This document shows, piece after piece, positions 33,487 through 41,762 of a DNA stretch of 64,000 nucleotides. The position numbers and the translations under genes were made by a program. Numbering within the stretch: position 1 is the first letter of the stretch; every line of letters begins with the position of its first letter. The notes under the pieces are model-generated. The model made no database searches. It had not been told where the DNA came from and saw only the letters and a program-made list of their open reading frames with translations. The stretch is from Paenibacillus radicis (ex Gao et al. 2016) (GTDB taxonomy: Bacteria > Bacillota > Bacilli > Paenibacillales > Paenibacillaceae). Where the stretch lies: assembly GCF_014641555.1 (NCBI RefSeq), contig NZ_BMHY01000011.1, positions 87,066 through 151,065 of the forward strand. Reading direction: 5' to 3'.

Positions 33487-35835
33487 ATGACAACTATAAA
33501 ATATCCGTTAAATCGTCCATTTGATGTAGGAGCGGGCTTCGAAGAGCCTTCCGATACGTATTTCTTCGCTTCATCCGCAGCCGCCTACGATGCAGAAACG
33601 CATCAAGGTCAAATGCAGTGGCAGCGCTATTTGCGCAAGCCTCGCCTTTCTTTCAACCAGATCGATTATCCGTTCGCCGCATCTCAGGGCTGGGAGTTTC
33701 CCGATGAATATGCGGATCAGCCGGTTACGGATTTCCAGCTCGCTTTCTTGAGCGAGCGGACAATCCGGCTCCGGGTTAAGACGCGTCCATCCTTCAGCCG
33801 TAGAACATCCGATGAGTCATCGCTCATGCTGGAAGAGGGGGCGGCCGATCGCCGGTTTCAATGGGAGTCACGCCAAGAAGGTGATTCGGCAGTCGTCTAT
33901 GAGAGCCGCTTTGGCTCGGTAACCGTAGGCTTTAATCCGTGGAAAATTACGATCCGGAATTCGGATGGCGAAGTTCTGACCGAGACGCGGCATCTGTCCG
34001 ATTCCAAATCGCTGCTCAATTCCAATCAGCTGCCGTTTGCATTCCGCAGAAGCTCAGCCGATATGGGCAATCAGCTTGCAGCCAGCTTTTCTTTGCACCC
34101 CGATGAGAAACTGTTTGGTACGGGGGAGTCTTTTACCCGTCTGAATAAACGCGGTCAGCGGATTGATCTGTTCACAACCGATGCGCTTAGTGCGCAAACG
34201 CCGCGCATGTATAAGCCAATTCCGTTTTACCTAAGCAGCCGGGGCTATGGCATGTTCGTTCATTCCACGGCACCGATGACCTTCGATTTGGGGGCGGCTT
34301 ACGACGATACGCAAACGCTGTATACCGGGGAAGAGGAACTGGATTTATTCCTGTTCATCGGCGAGCCGAAGGACGTATTGTCCGAGTATACGAATTTGAC
34401 GGGGAAAAGTCCGCTGCCGCCGCTCTGGTCGTTTGGCCTATGGATGAGCCGGATTACGTACAGCTCTGAAGCAGAGGTGCGCGAGGTGGCGGAGAAGCTT
34501 CGCATCAATGGGATTCCAACCGACGTTATCCATCTAGATACGGGATGGTTTGATAAAGACTGGCGCTGCAACTACGAGTTTTCTGCGGAGCGGTTCGATG
34601 ATCCGGGCCGGATGATTTCTGATTTGAAAGAGCAGGGGCTGCGGGTTTCGCTATGGCAGCTGCCTTATTTCACGCCAACAAACCCGCTCTATGGCGAACT
34701 GATTGAAAAGGGCTATGCCGTATTGACCGGCGAGGGAAATCTTCCAACCGACGATGCGATTCTGGACTTTAGCAATCCGGAGGCAGAGCAATGGTATAAG
34801 GAGAAAATCGCCGGTTTGCTGGAACTGGGAGTAGGCGCAATTAAGGTCGACTTTGGCGAAGCGGCCCCATTGAATGGCGTATATGCTTCTGGCAGAAACG
34901 GATATGTGGAGCATAATCTGTATCCGCTTCGTTATAATCGCGCAGTGGCGGATATTACCCGGCAGGTGAACGACGAAGCGATAATTTGGGCTAGGAGTGC
35001 TTGGGCGGGAAGCCAGCGCTATCCGATTCATTGGGGCGGCGATGCGGAGAACACCGACAGCGCGATGGCGGCGTCGCTTAGAGGCGGCTTATCGCTCGGA
35101 TTAAGCGGCTTCACCTTCTGGAGTCATGACATCGGCGGCTTTGTCGAGAGCAGTCCGGAGCTGTTGTACCGCCGATGGCTTCCGTTTGGCATGCTGACCT
35201 CTCATAGCCGCTGCCATGGTGCGCCTCCTACGGAACCGTGGGCGTACGGTGAAGATTTTATCGTATATTTCCGGCGTGTGACGGAGCTGAAATATGTACT
35301 GCTGCCTTACATTTATACGCAGGCCAAACTAAGTGCTGACAAAGGGCATCCGCTGCTTCGCGCCTTGTTCTTCGAGTTCCCGAATGATCCGGGAGCATGG
35401 CTGGTCGAGGATCAATATATGTTCGGCACGGATCTGCTCATCGCACCGATATTTGAAGAGAAGACCGAACGCAATGTCTATTTGCCGCCGGGCGAATGGA
35501 TCGATTTCCAGACCGGTACTCGTTGGATTGGCGGCAGCTGGCAGCGTATAGAGGCTGGAGATATTCCAATCATTTTGCTGGTCAAAGCAGGCGCGGTCAT
35601 TCCACAGCTGAAACCAGCGTTGTCGACGGCATTTCTGGATTGGGGGCATGTTCGGTTTGAGGCTTATGCAGGATCAGATGGTTCGATTCAGGAACCGCTC
35701 TGCTGCTCGCTGTTTGAGCCTTCCGAGCAGAAGCTTTATGCTGTTGAAGTACAAGGAAGTGCTGTAACGGTGAAGGATAGTGATACGGGACAGGCCGACA
35801 GCACGAAGCTGGGCTGGGTGACGTTAACCGTTTAA
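33487..35835 (+). CDS. GH31 alpha-xylosidase / alpha-glucosidase
   Basis: A 782-residue cytoplasmic enzyme with an N-terminal beta-sandwich, a (beta/alpha)8 barrel and C-terminal beta domains. The nucleophile is Asp455 in KVDFGEAAP, a context close to E. coli YicI alpha-xylosidase. The acid/base is Asp519 in HWGGDAENTD. Other GH31 signatures are WSFGLWMSR, HLDTGWF, WSHDIGGF and SHSRCHG. It sits at the end of the sugar importer operon, so it probably removes non-reducing xylosyl or glucosyl residues from an imported oligosaccharide such as isoprimeverose or a xyloglucan fragment. The choice between alpha-xylosidase and alpha-glucosidase is inferred from the motif only. Confidence 0.9.
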   Translation: MTTIKYPLNRPFDVGAGFEEPSDTYFFASSAAAYDAETHQGQMQWQRYLRKPRLSFNQIDYPFAASQGWEFPDEYADQPVTDFQLAFLSERTIRLRVKTRPSFSRRTSDESSLMLEEGAADRRFQWESRQEGDSAVVYESRFGSVTVGFNPWKITIRNSDGEVLTETRHLSDSKSLLNSNQLPFAFRRSSADMGNQLAASFSLHPDEKLFGTGESFTRLNKRGQRIDLFTTDALSAQTPRMYKPIPFYLSSRGYGMFVHSTAPMTFDLGAAYDDTQTLYTGEEELDLFLFIGEPKDVLSEYTNLTGKSPLPPLWSFGLWMSRITYSSEAEVREVAEKLRINGIPTDVIHLDTGWFDKDWRCNYEFSAERFDDPGRMISDLKEQGLRVSLWQLPYFTPTNPLYGELIEKGYAVLTGEGNLPTDDAILDFSNPEAEQWYKEKIAGLLELGVGAIKVDFGEAAPLNGVYASGRNGYVEHNLYPLRYNRAVADITRQVNDEAIIWARSAWAGSQRYPIHWGGDAENTDSAMAASLRGGLSLGLSGFTFWSHDIGGFVESSPELLYRRWLPFGMLTSHSRCHGAPPTEPWAYGEDFIVYFRRVTELKYVLLPYIYTQAKLSADKGHPLLRALFFEFPNDPGAWLVEDQYMFGTDLLIAPIFEEKTERNVYLPPGEWIDFQTGTRWIGGSWQRIEAGDIPIILLVKAGAVIPQLKPALSTAFLDWGHVRFEAYAGSDGSIQEPLCCSLFEPSEQKLYAVEVQGSAVTVKDSDTGQADSTKLGWVTLTV

Positions 35836-35844
35836 TAGATTTCG

Positions 35845-35896
35845 GAAAGCCAACTCTGGCAGTCATTTCGGCCGCTGGGATTGGCTTTGTTTTATT
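35845..35896 (+). terminator. Probable terminator after GH31 gene
   Basis: AAAGCCAA and TTGGCTTT pair across a ~28-nt loop that contains further short pairing, followed by GTTTTATT. It is weaker than the other terminators in the window. Confidence 0.55.
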
Positions 35897-36022
35897 GTTA
35901 AATGAATAAAAGGCTGCAGGCGTTAGCTGTATTTCGCGTTTATCGAACTACAATGATATGATGGAATAAATGGTAAACAGAGCCTCTTTTTTAATAGGTT
36001 ATGGACAGGTTGGTGGAATCAT

Positions 36023-36469
36023 TTGATCCGTACAAAAAATAATGGCTATCAGTTCCTTGATTTTATTCATGTAAAAGAAGATGAGATACATACCTATGCA
36101 CCTATTGCTGGCTCCTTCGCCGTATTAAATTGTTCAGGGAAATATTTGATGTGCTATAACACTTGGAGGGAACAATGGGAATTGCCTGCGGGTCAACGCG
36201 AAGAGAACGAGACGCCAATAGAATGTGCGATTAGAGAGCTTCTTGAGGAAACAGGGCAAACGGCAAATGATTTAGAATTCACGGGTTTGCTGAAAGTGAA
36301 AAACCTTTCCAATGGTAACGTAAAGTATAACCCTGTGTTTGTAGCATTCATTGAAACGCTGCAACCATTTGTTATGAATAATGAAACATCTGAAATCAAA
36401 TTATGGGATTTGAAAGAGGATATTGGATACGTGGATGAGGTTGATATTCAGGTGTTCAACTATATTTAA
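36023..36469 (+). CDS. Nudix hydrolase
   Basis: A 148-residue protein with the Nudix box GQREENETPIECAIREL then LEETGQ. The final position is Gln where a hydrophobic residue is usual. The TTG start has only a modest GGTTGGTGG site, so the exact start is uncertain. Base composition looks more A+T-rich than neighbouring genes, and it stands alone between terminators, which is compatible with a mobile or recently acquired gene. The substrate is unknown. Confidence 0.8.
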   Translation: MIRTKNNGYQFLDFIHVKEDEIHTYAPIAGSFAVLNCSGKYLMCYNTWREQWELPAGQREENETPIECAIRELLEETGQTANDLEFTGLLKVKNLSNGNVKYNPVFVAFIETLQPFVMNNETSEIKLWDLKEDIGYVDEVDIQVFNYI

Positions 36470-36518
36470 TAATGATCAATGGAATGGATGATGAGTCCAA
36501 AAGAATGTTTTATTGTAG

Positions 36519-36550
36519 ACCTTGAGTGCGTTACTCAAGGTTCTTCTTGT
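36519..36550 (+). terminator. Terminator after second Nudix gene
   Basis: ACCTTGAGT and ACTCAAGGT form a perfect 9-bp stem with loop GCGTT, followed by the T-rich tail TCTTCTTGTT. Confidence 0.8.
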
Positions 36551-36940
36551 TGTACTTCAACATGAATGAGTCTAGCGGCTAAGTTTAATTTTATCATTTT
36601 TTGCTTGGAGAAGATCAAACGGGATCTTATTTAGTCTATAGTGTTCGGCTTTAAGCAAATGATTCTGGAGAAACGTTAGCGTTCGCCTTTGTAAACGGAT
36701 TCTAACCTTTAAGAAATGAATTAAAGAATCTGTTTATTACAGTGATCGGAAGTACATTTGCTTGCGCAATCTGCCTGTGAACATGAACGAATTTGTTTGA
36801 TATGATTTATCGGGTGTAACTTACCTTCGTCTGCCGGAAATGGTTGTTTAACCGATGCCCGAGCCGTACTAGATTCATACCATATTGGAGTGGCAGGCAT
36901 TAATGGCCAAAACCAACTATGAATAACGACGGAGGGAACC
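36551..36940. other. Non-coding region upstream of gmd
   Basis: About 390 bp without a supported gene. A CATACCAT box at 36876-36883, similar to mother-cell sigma factor -10 elements, lies ~58 bp upstream of gmd. No clear SigA promoter was found. Confidence 0.4.
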
Positions 36941-38050
36941 ATGAGCAAGGTCGCCTTCATTACAGGAATTACAGGGCAGGACGGCATGTATTTGGCCGAA
37001 CTGCTGCTTAAGAAAGGGTATATCGTGCATGGACTGCGGCGCCGCAGCTCGCTTTCCAATACGGGTCGCATTGATCGCGTTGTGGAGGAAGCGAACCGTT
37101 TGGAGCGGCGTTTGACGCTGCATCATGGCGATTTGACCGATTCAACGAATCTCGTTCGTTTGATTCAAAACATCCAGCCTGATGAGATTTATAATCTAGC
37201 GGCGATGAGCCATGTTCATGTCAGCTTCGATACGCCAGAGTATACAGCTAATGCTGACGGGATCGGCACGCTTCGGTTGTTGGAAGCGGTCCGCTTGCTT
37301 GGTCTAACTGGAAAAACGCGTATCTACCAAGCTTCGACCTCAGAGCTTTACGGACTTGTGCAGGCCGTGCCGCAGAGTGAATCGACACCATTTTATCCGC
37401 GAAGTCCGTATGCAGTAGCAAAGCTCTATGGTTATTGGATTACGGTCAATTACCGTGAGGCATATGGCATGTATGCTTGCAACGGGATTTTGTTCAACCA
37501 TGAAAGCCCGGTACGGGGCGAAACATTCGTAACGCGAAAAATTACGCGTGCAGTCGCCCGCATCGCTAGCGGACTGCAGCTAACGCTTGGCCTAGGCAAC
37601 CTGTCGGCTAAGCGGGATTGGGGTCATGCGCGTGATTATGTTGACGCGATGTGGCGCATTTTACAACAGGACGTACCAGAAGATTATGTTATTGCGACCG
37701 GCCAAACGACCGAAGTGCGGCATTTTGTTCAGCTTGCCTTTGCGGAAGCGGGCATTGAGATTGCATTTGAGGGTGAAGGTGCGGAAGAGTACGGTTATGT
37801 TGTAACAAGCAATCGTCCTGAAGTGGCGATCGGGCAGAAAGTCGTACAGGTCGATCCCCGTTTTTACCGGCCTTCCGAGGTTGATTTGCTGCTAGGCGAT
37901 CCAACGAAAGCGGCCGAGAAGCTAGGCTGGACGCCGCAGACGGATCTAGCCGGACTTGTACAGGAAATGGTCGCTAATGATCTAGAGGAAGCGCGCCGCG
38001 TTGTCGAGCTTCGCAAGCTGGGCTACAGCGTCAGCTTAGATATCGAATAA
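36941..38050 (+). CDS. gmd: GDP-mannose 4,6-dehydratase
   Basis: A 369-residue short-chain dehydrogenase-type enzyme that makes GDP-4-keto-6-deoxy-D-mannose from GDP-mannose. It has the NAD(P)-binding GITGQDGMYLAELLL, the specific HGLRRRSS segment, the YxxxK catalytic pair Tyr157/Lys161 in SPYAVAKLYGYW, and Gmd-specific FNHESPVRGETFVTRKI and RDWGHARDYVDAMW. ATG at 36941 follows GGAGGG. The product feeds both the perosamine synthase at 41763 and the reductase at 53846, so it belongs functionally to the glycosylation locus although a UvrA-like gene and repeats lie between. Confidence 0.95.
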   Translation: MSKVAFITGITGQDGMYLAELLLKKGYIVHGLRRRSSLSNTGRIDRVVEEANRLERRLTLHHGDLTDSTNLVRLIQNIQPDEIYNLAAMSHVHVSFDTPEYTANADGIGTLRLLEAVRLLGLTGKTRIYQASTSELYGLVQAVPQSESTPFYPRSPYAVAKLYGYWITVNYREAYGMYACNGILFNHESPVRGETFVTRKITRAVARIASGLQLTLGLGNLSAKRDWGHARDYVDAMWRILQQDVPEDYVIATGQTTEVRHFVQLAFAEAGIEIAFEGEGAEEYGYVVTSNRPEVAIGQKVVQVDPRFYRPSEVDLLLGDPTKAAEKLGWTPQTDLAGLVQEMVANDLEEARRVVELRKLGYSVSLDIE

Positions 38051-38073
38051 ATATGGAAATAACGACTCAACAA

Positions 38074-38106
38074 TATCCCTGACAGTGCTGCTGTCGGGGA
38101 TTTTAT
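38074..38106 (+). terminator. Terminator after gmd
   Basis: ATCCCTGACAG pairs with CTGTCGGGGAT (one mismatch) around loop TGCTG, followed by TTTATTT. Confidence 0.8.
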
Positions 38107-38358
38107 TTGCTGAGAAATGCTTTTATACATATAGCTAAGGAGGGAAACCAGCGCTGTAGGTCGTGCAAATCTGCATGCGGCTGTTAGAGGCTCAAGAAAA
38201 ACCTTCTTGCTCCATGACAGATTTAATATGTAATACTCCTATCACTACGCACTATTTTAGACACAGCCTTATCATTTGCATGAATGTTGTAGACTAAGGT
38301 TAGTGTGTAGAGTTGGCGCGTTGCTTCTATAAAATCAAGCAATTAAGGAGAGTGTTGC

Positions 38359-40803
38359 ATGCACGATTTTATTCGTATTAAAGGAGCAAGAGAAAACAAT
38401 TTGAAAAATATTTCGCTGGATATCCCGAAGCATCAACTGGTGGTTGTCACTGGCCCTTCCGGTTCAGGCAAGTCGACACTTGCGATGGACATTTTGCAGC
38501 GTGAGTGCCAGCGGCAGTATATGGAGTCGAGCGGTTTGTCTTCAGAATCGATATCAAAGCCTAAAGTTGATTCAATCGTCGGGTTGTCGCCCTCGATTGC
38601 TGTAGGCCAGCATGTGACGAATCGCAACCCACGATCGACGGTGGGAACCGTGACCGATATGTATACGTATTTGAGGCTTGTGTTTCATAAAAAAGGGGAG
38701 CGGCGATGCGTGCATTGCAACGCAGCTATTCCGCCTTCAGCAATCGAAGAGTCTGAGACGGTCGATTGTCCGGCATGCGGGCATGAGAACAAGCGATTGA
38801 CGAAGTCGGATTTTTCCTTTAATACCCCAAATGGTGCTTGCCCAACCTGCAGCGGTTTGGGAACGGTGGTGGAAATTGACATTGATGCAGTTTTCAATAA
38901 GGAGAAAAGCATTAAGGATGGGGGTGTCCGGTTCTGGAACGGGATGCTAGCCGATTACCAGACAGCGATTCTTGAGGCGGCCGGCAAGCATTATGGTCTT
39001 GAGATGAGCGGCATCCTGCCTTTGCATTCATACAGTGAAGCGCAATGGGACTTGCTGCTGTATGGAGCAGAAAGCGAAGCTTTCTCCAGCCGATTCCCAA
39101 CTATCTCTCCCCCAAAGGCCGTAACAAAGGGCAAGTTTGAAGGAGTGCTGAACGGGATGTGGCGGCGGTATAAGGAAAAGGAAGGGCAGTCGGGGGAAGC
39201 GGATTATTTTATAGCTCAATCCTGCGAATGTTGTGGCGGAGAGCGATTGAAAGAGGAAAGCCGTCTTACGACGGTGGAAGGTCAACGTTTGCCACAGCTC
39301 TCCAAGATGTCGCTGGACGAGCTCTGCGAGTGGCTGAACCGAGTCCAGTCGAAATACGAACAGGATGGAGACAGCCTGCTGGAAACAGTCTTATACGACT
39401 TACTTATCAAAGTGGAAAGAGTCGTAAATGTCGGGCTTGGTTATTTGTCGCTGGACCGCAACGCCATAACCTTATCCGGTGGCGAAGCCCAGCGGCTGAG
39501 ACTTGCATCCATACTAGGTTCCGGTTTGACCGGGGTTTTGTATTTGTTAGATGAACCGACGTCGGGACTGCATCCGAAAGATACGGACGGGCTGGTACAT
39601 GTGATGAAGCAACTGCGAGATCTCGGTAATACGGTGCTCGTTATCGAACATGATGAACTTGTCATTGAACAAGCCGATCACGTCATTGACGTTGGACCAG
39701 GCGCGGGACGTTTTGGCGGTGAAATCGTCGGTCAGGGAAAAGTTGCGGAGCTCATGTGTCAGCCGGATTCTGTAACCGGACGCTATTTGAATGAAAATAC
39801 GAAGCTCACCTCTAAGAGGCGGAGCGGAAGCGGCGAGCAAATTACAATCTATGACGCTGAGCTGCATAATTTGCAGAAGGTGACGGCCTCTTTTCCGCTC
39901 GGCTGCTTGATCGCAGTGTCTGGCGTTTCCGGTTCGGGAAAATCGACCTTGGTGTTTGAACTGCTTGCAAACGCGGATAGAAGTAAAGCCGCTGTACCAG
40001 GCTGCCGTAAAATTACCGGTCTGGACGGAATCGACAACATGATTCGGGTTGACCAGTCTCCGCTTTCCCGCATGCAGCGATCCAGCGTTTCTACCTATAT
40101 TGATCTATATACGCTGCTGCGGAAAATTTACGCTTCCTTGCCGACAGCGAAGGAAAAAGGATTGAAGGAGAATAGCTTTTCTTTCAATACAACTGGCGGC
40201 AGGTGCGACCGCTGCGAAGGTCTAGGGCAGGTCGTGGTGGATATGCATTTCCTCTCACATTTGCAAGTTGAATGCCCGGAGTGCCGGGGAAAGCGGTTCA
40301 AACCAGAGGTGCTGGAAGTCCAATATGAAGGTTATTCGATTTCCGATATATTGGGGCTTAGCATAGAAGAAAGCGTACCGCTGTTCGCCAAGCAAAAAAA
40401 GATGGCGGCTTTGCTAGAGTTGTTATGCGAGGTCGGACTAGGCTATTTGCAATGGGGCCAATCCGTGACGACCTTGTCCGGTGGTGAAGGTCAGCGGCTG
40501 AAGCTGGCGCGGGAGCTGAGCAAGCCGGCACCCGGCCACACGCTCTATTTGCTGGATGAGCCTTCCACCGGTCTGCACCCCATTGATGTACAAAAGCTGC
40601 ATGTGCTGCTCAATAAATTGGTGGACGCAGGCAATACGGTCATTATGGTGGAGCATAATACTGACCTAATCGCTTCGTCGGATTGGGTACTCGATATGGG
40701 GCCAGGCGGCGGAACAGCAGGCGGAGAGCTGATTGCCAGCGGAACGCCGGAAGCTGTCGCTCAAGCGCCAGGTTCGTTCACCGGCCAATTTCTAAAGGTA
40801 TAG
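38359..40803 (+). CDS. UvrA-like excinuclease ABC ATPase, short form
   Basis: An 814-residue UvrA-family double ABC ATPase. The first half has GPSGSGKST, LSGGEAQRLRLAS and LLDEPTSGLHP. The second has GVSGSGKST, LSGGEGQRLKLAREL and LLDEPSTGLHP. Cysteine pairs CVHC/CPAC, CPTC, CDRC and CPEC are zinc-module remnants. Housekeeping UvrA is ~940-960 residues; the shorter length suggests a class II UvrA lacking much of the UvrB-binding insertion, a group sometimes linked to drug or DNA-lesion tolerance. ATG at 38359 follows AAGGAG. The last codons lie inside a repeat that recurs 376 bp downstream. A housekeeping uvrA presumably exists elsewhere. Confidence 0.9.
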   Translation: MHDFIRIKGARENNLKNISLDIPKHQLVVVTGPSGSGKSTLAMDILQRECQRQYMESSGLSSESISKPKVDSIVGLSPSIAVGQHVTNRNPRSTVGTVTDMYTYLRLVFHKKGERRCVHCNAAIPPSAIEESETVDCPACGHENKRLTKSDFSFNTPNGACPTCSGLGTVVEIDIDAVFNKEKSIKDGGVRFWNGMLADYQTAILEAAGKHYGLEMSGILPLHSYSEAQWDLLLYGAESEAFSSRFPTISPPKAVTKGKFEGVLNGMWRRYKEKEGQSGEADYFIAQSCECCGGERLKEESRLTTVEGQRLPQLSKMSLDELCEWLNRVQSKYEQDGDSLLETVLYDLLIKVERVVNVGLGYLSLDRNAITLSGGEAQRLRLASILGSGLTGVLYLLDEPTSGLHPKDTDGLVHVMKQLRDLGNTVLVIEHDELVIEQADHVIDVGPGAGRFGGEIVGQGKVAELMCQPDSVTGRYLNENTKLTSKRRSGSGEQITIYDAELHNLQKVTASFPLGCLIAVSGVSGSGKSTLVFELLANADRSKAAVPGCRKITGLDGIDNMIRVDQSPLSRMQRSSVSTYIDLYTLLRKIYASLPTAKEKGLKENSFSFNTTGGRCDRCEGLGQVVVDMHFLSHLQVECPECRGKRFKPEVLEVQYEGYSISDILGLSIEESVPLFAKQKKMAALLELLCEVGLGYLQWGQSVTTLSGGEGQRLKLARELSKPAPGHTLYLLDEPSTGLHPIDVQKLHVLLNKLVDAGNTVIMVEHNTDLIASSDWVLDMGPGGGTAGGELIASGTPEAVAQAPGSFTGQFLKV

Positions 40804-41075
40804 CTGCAGCTTTGCTCTGCTCTTTCAGGTGCGCACTGGCGGCTGAGACGTACAACGAACCTGCTTCGCAAAAGAGCGAAGCAAAATTCGCTGCACGAGC
40901 GCCAAATGAAGTCGGCAAACGCTACAGCGAACTAAACTTCGCTTTTCGAGAACCTAGCTTCCTCACTAGCGAAATTCTCTTCGCTAATGCTCGAAAGCAG
41001 CTCAACTCCATATATTTCGAGTGAAAAATACGAACCGGTCTTCGCTAAATTGCGAAGCCGGTTCGCTGTTCGTTA
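40793..41075 (+). repeat. ~280-bp structured direct repeat, copy 1
   Basis: Begins at TAAAGGTAT, within the last codons of the UvrA-like gene, and ends at CTGTTCGTTA. It is near-identical to 41169-41446 from GGTGCGCACTGG onward, with only scattered substitutions. It contains repeated TTCGC (6) and GCGAA (4) pentamers. Two strong hairpins are visible: GCTTCGC with GCGAAGC, and CCGGTCTTCGC with GCGAAGCCGG near the 3' end. No homology to a transposase was seen. Confidence 0.88.
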
Positions 41076-41168
41076 ACACCCACTTGTGACTGAGTACAGG
41101 AGTGCAGGGAGACGATCGAACGGAGAGGTAAACTATTGTTCAAGGCCGGTTCGTCTACCGTCCATTGG

Positions 41169-41446
41169 TAAAGGTATGGCTGCTGCTTTTCTCTACTAGG
41201 TGCGCACTGGCGGCTGAGACGTACTACGAACCTGCTTCGCAAAAGAGCGAAGCAAAATTCGCTGCACGAGCGCCAAATGAAGTCGGCAAACGCTACAGCG
41301 AACTAAACTTCGCTTTTCGAGAACCTAGCTTCCTCACTAGCGAAATTCTCTTCGCTAATGCTCGAAAGCAGCCCAACTCCGTATATTTCGAGTAACATTT
41401 GCGAACCGGTCTTCGCTAAATTGCGAAGCCGGTTCGCTGTTCGTTA
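41169..41446 (+). repeat. ~280-bp structured direct repeat, copy 2
   Basis: Second copy of the repeat at 40793, offset by 371-376 bp (a small indel lies near the left end). Differences include ACAACG/ACTACG, CTCAACTCCATA/CCCAACTCCGTA and the segment before the final hairpin. It has six TTCGC and five GCGAA pentamers, and its 3' hairpin stem is longer (GCGAACCGG...CCGGTTCGC). A 76-codon frame crosses it (41165-41395), but the upstream indel breaks frame equivalence between copies, so coding is doubtful. Confidence 0.88.
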
Positions 41447-41540
41447 GCAATGGGAAGCTGTTGCTCACCAAAGCTATAGCTGAACATATTTTTCTAAATA
41501 AGTGTTTTAAGGGAGTTTTGGTTTGAGTTTGTTAGAGAGG

Positions 41541-41654
41541 GTAAGCGGAGCGTTACGAGTTCAGGCAGACTTTTTGCCGATTCAATTCATTTACCATCGT
41601 ATAGGCGATGGAGAAATGGAATCAAGAATGACTGCATGAACCGAAACGCGCAGC
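41541..41654 (-). repeat. Dispersed 114-bp repeat, copy B (inverted)
   Basis: Its reverse complement aligns without length change to 24594-24707. Shared blocks include GCTGCGCGTTT, GGTTCAT, TTCTTGATTCCATT, CCATCGC-TATACGATG, GCCTGAACTC and ACGCTCCGCTTAC. The central CCATCG...CGATGG hairpin is extended by one pair compared with copy A. It lies between the structured direct repeats and the perosamine genes. Confidence 0.8.
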
Positions 41655-41706
41655 CATCCCTGGGTTTGAGCAAGGTTCTGGTTACGCCAGCAGATTCCCG
41701 CGGCCA

Positions 41707-41748
41707 TGAAAAAAGGCTGCCCTCCTCAAAAAGGAAGGCAGCCTTTCA
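41707..41748 (-). terminator. Terminator of the perosamine operon
   Basis: On the minus strand, AAAGGCTGCC pairs with GGCAGCC-type sequence (AAGGCTGCCCTCCT with AGGAAGGCAGCCTT on the plus strand), with a run of T on the minus strand from the AAAAAA at 41709-41714. It lies 15 bp after the aminotransferase stop. Confidence 0.88.
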
Positions 41749-41762
41749 CCTTTCAATAGCCG

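Noticed and set aside
41165..41395. 76-codon reading frame with a hydrophobic start in repeat copy 2, and its counterpart in copy 1
   Set aside because: An indel to the left breaks the frame between copies, no ribosome site is convincing, and conservation is explained by nucleotide-level identity and hairpins.
40793..41446. CRISPR array or insertion sequence at the tandem repeats
   Set aside because: There are only two long copies, no regular short repeat-spacer pattern, and no transposase reading frame or terminal inverted repeats.
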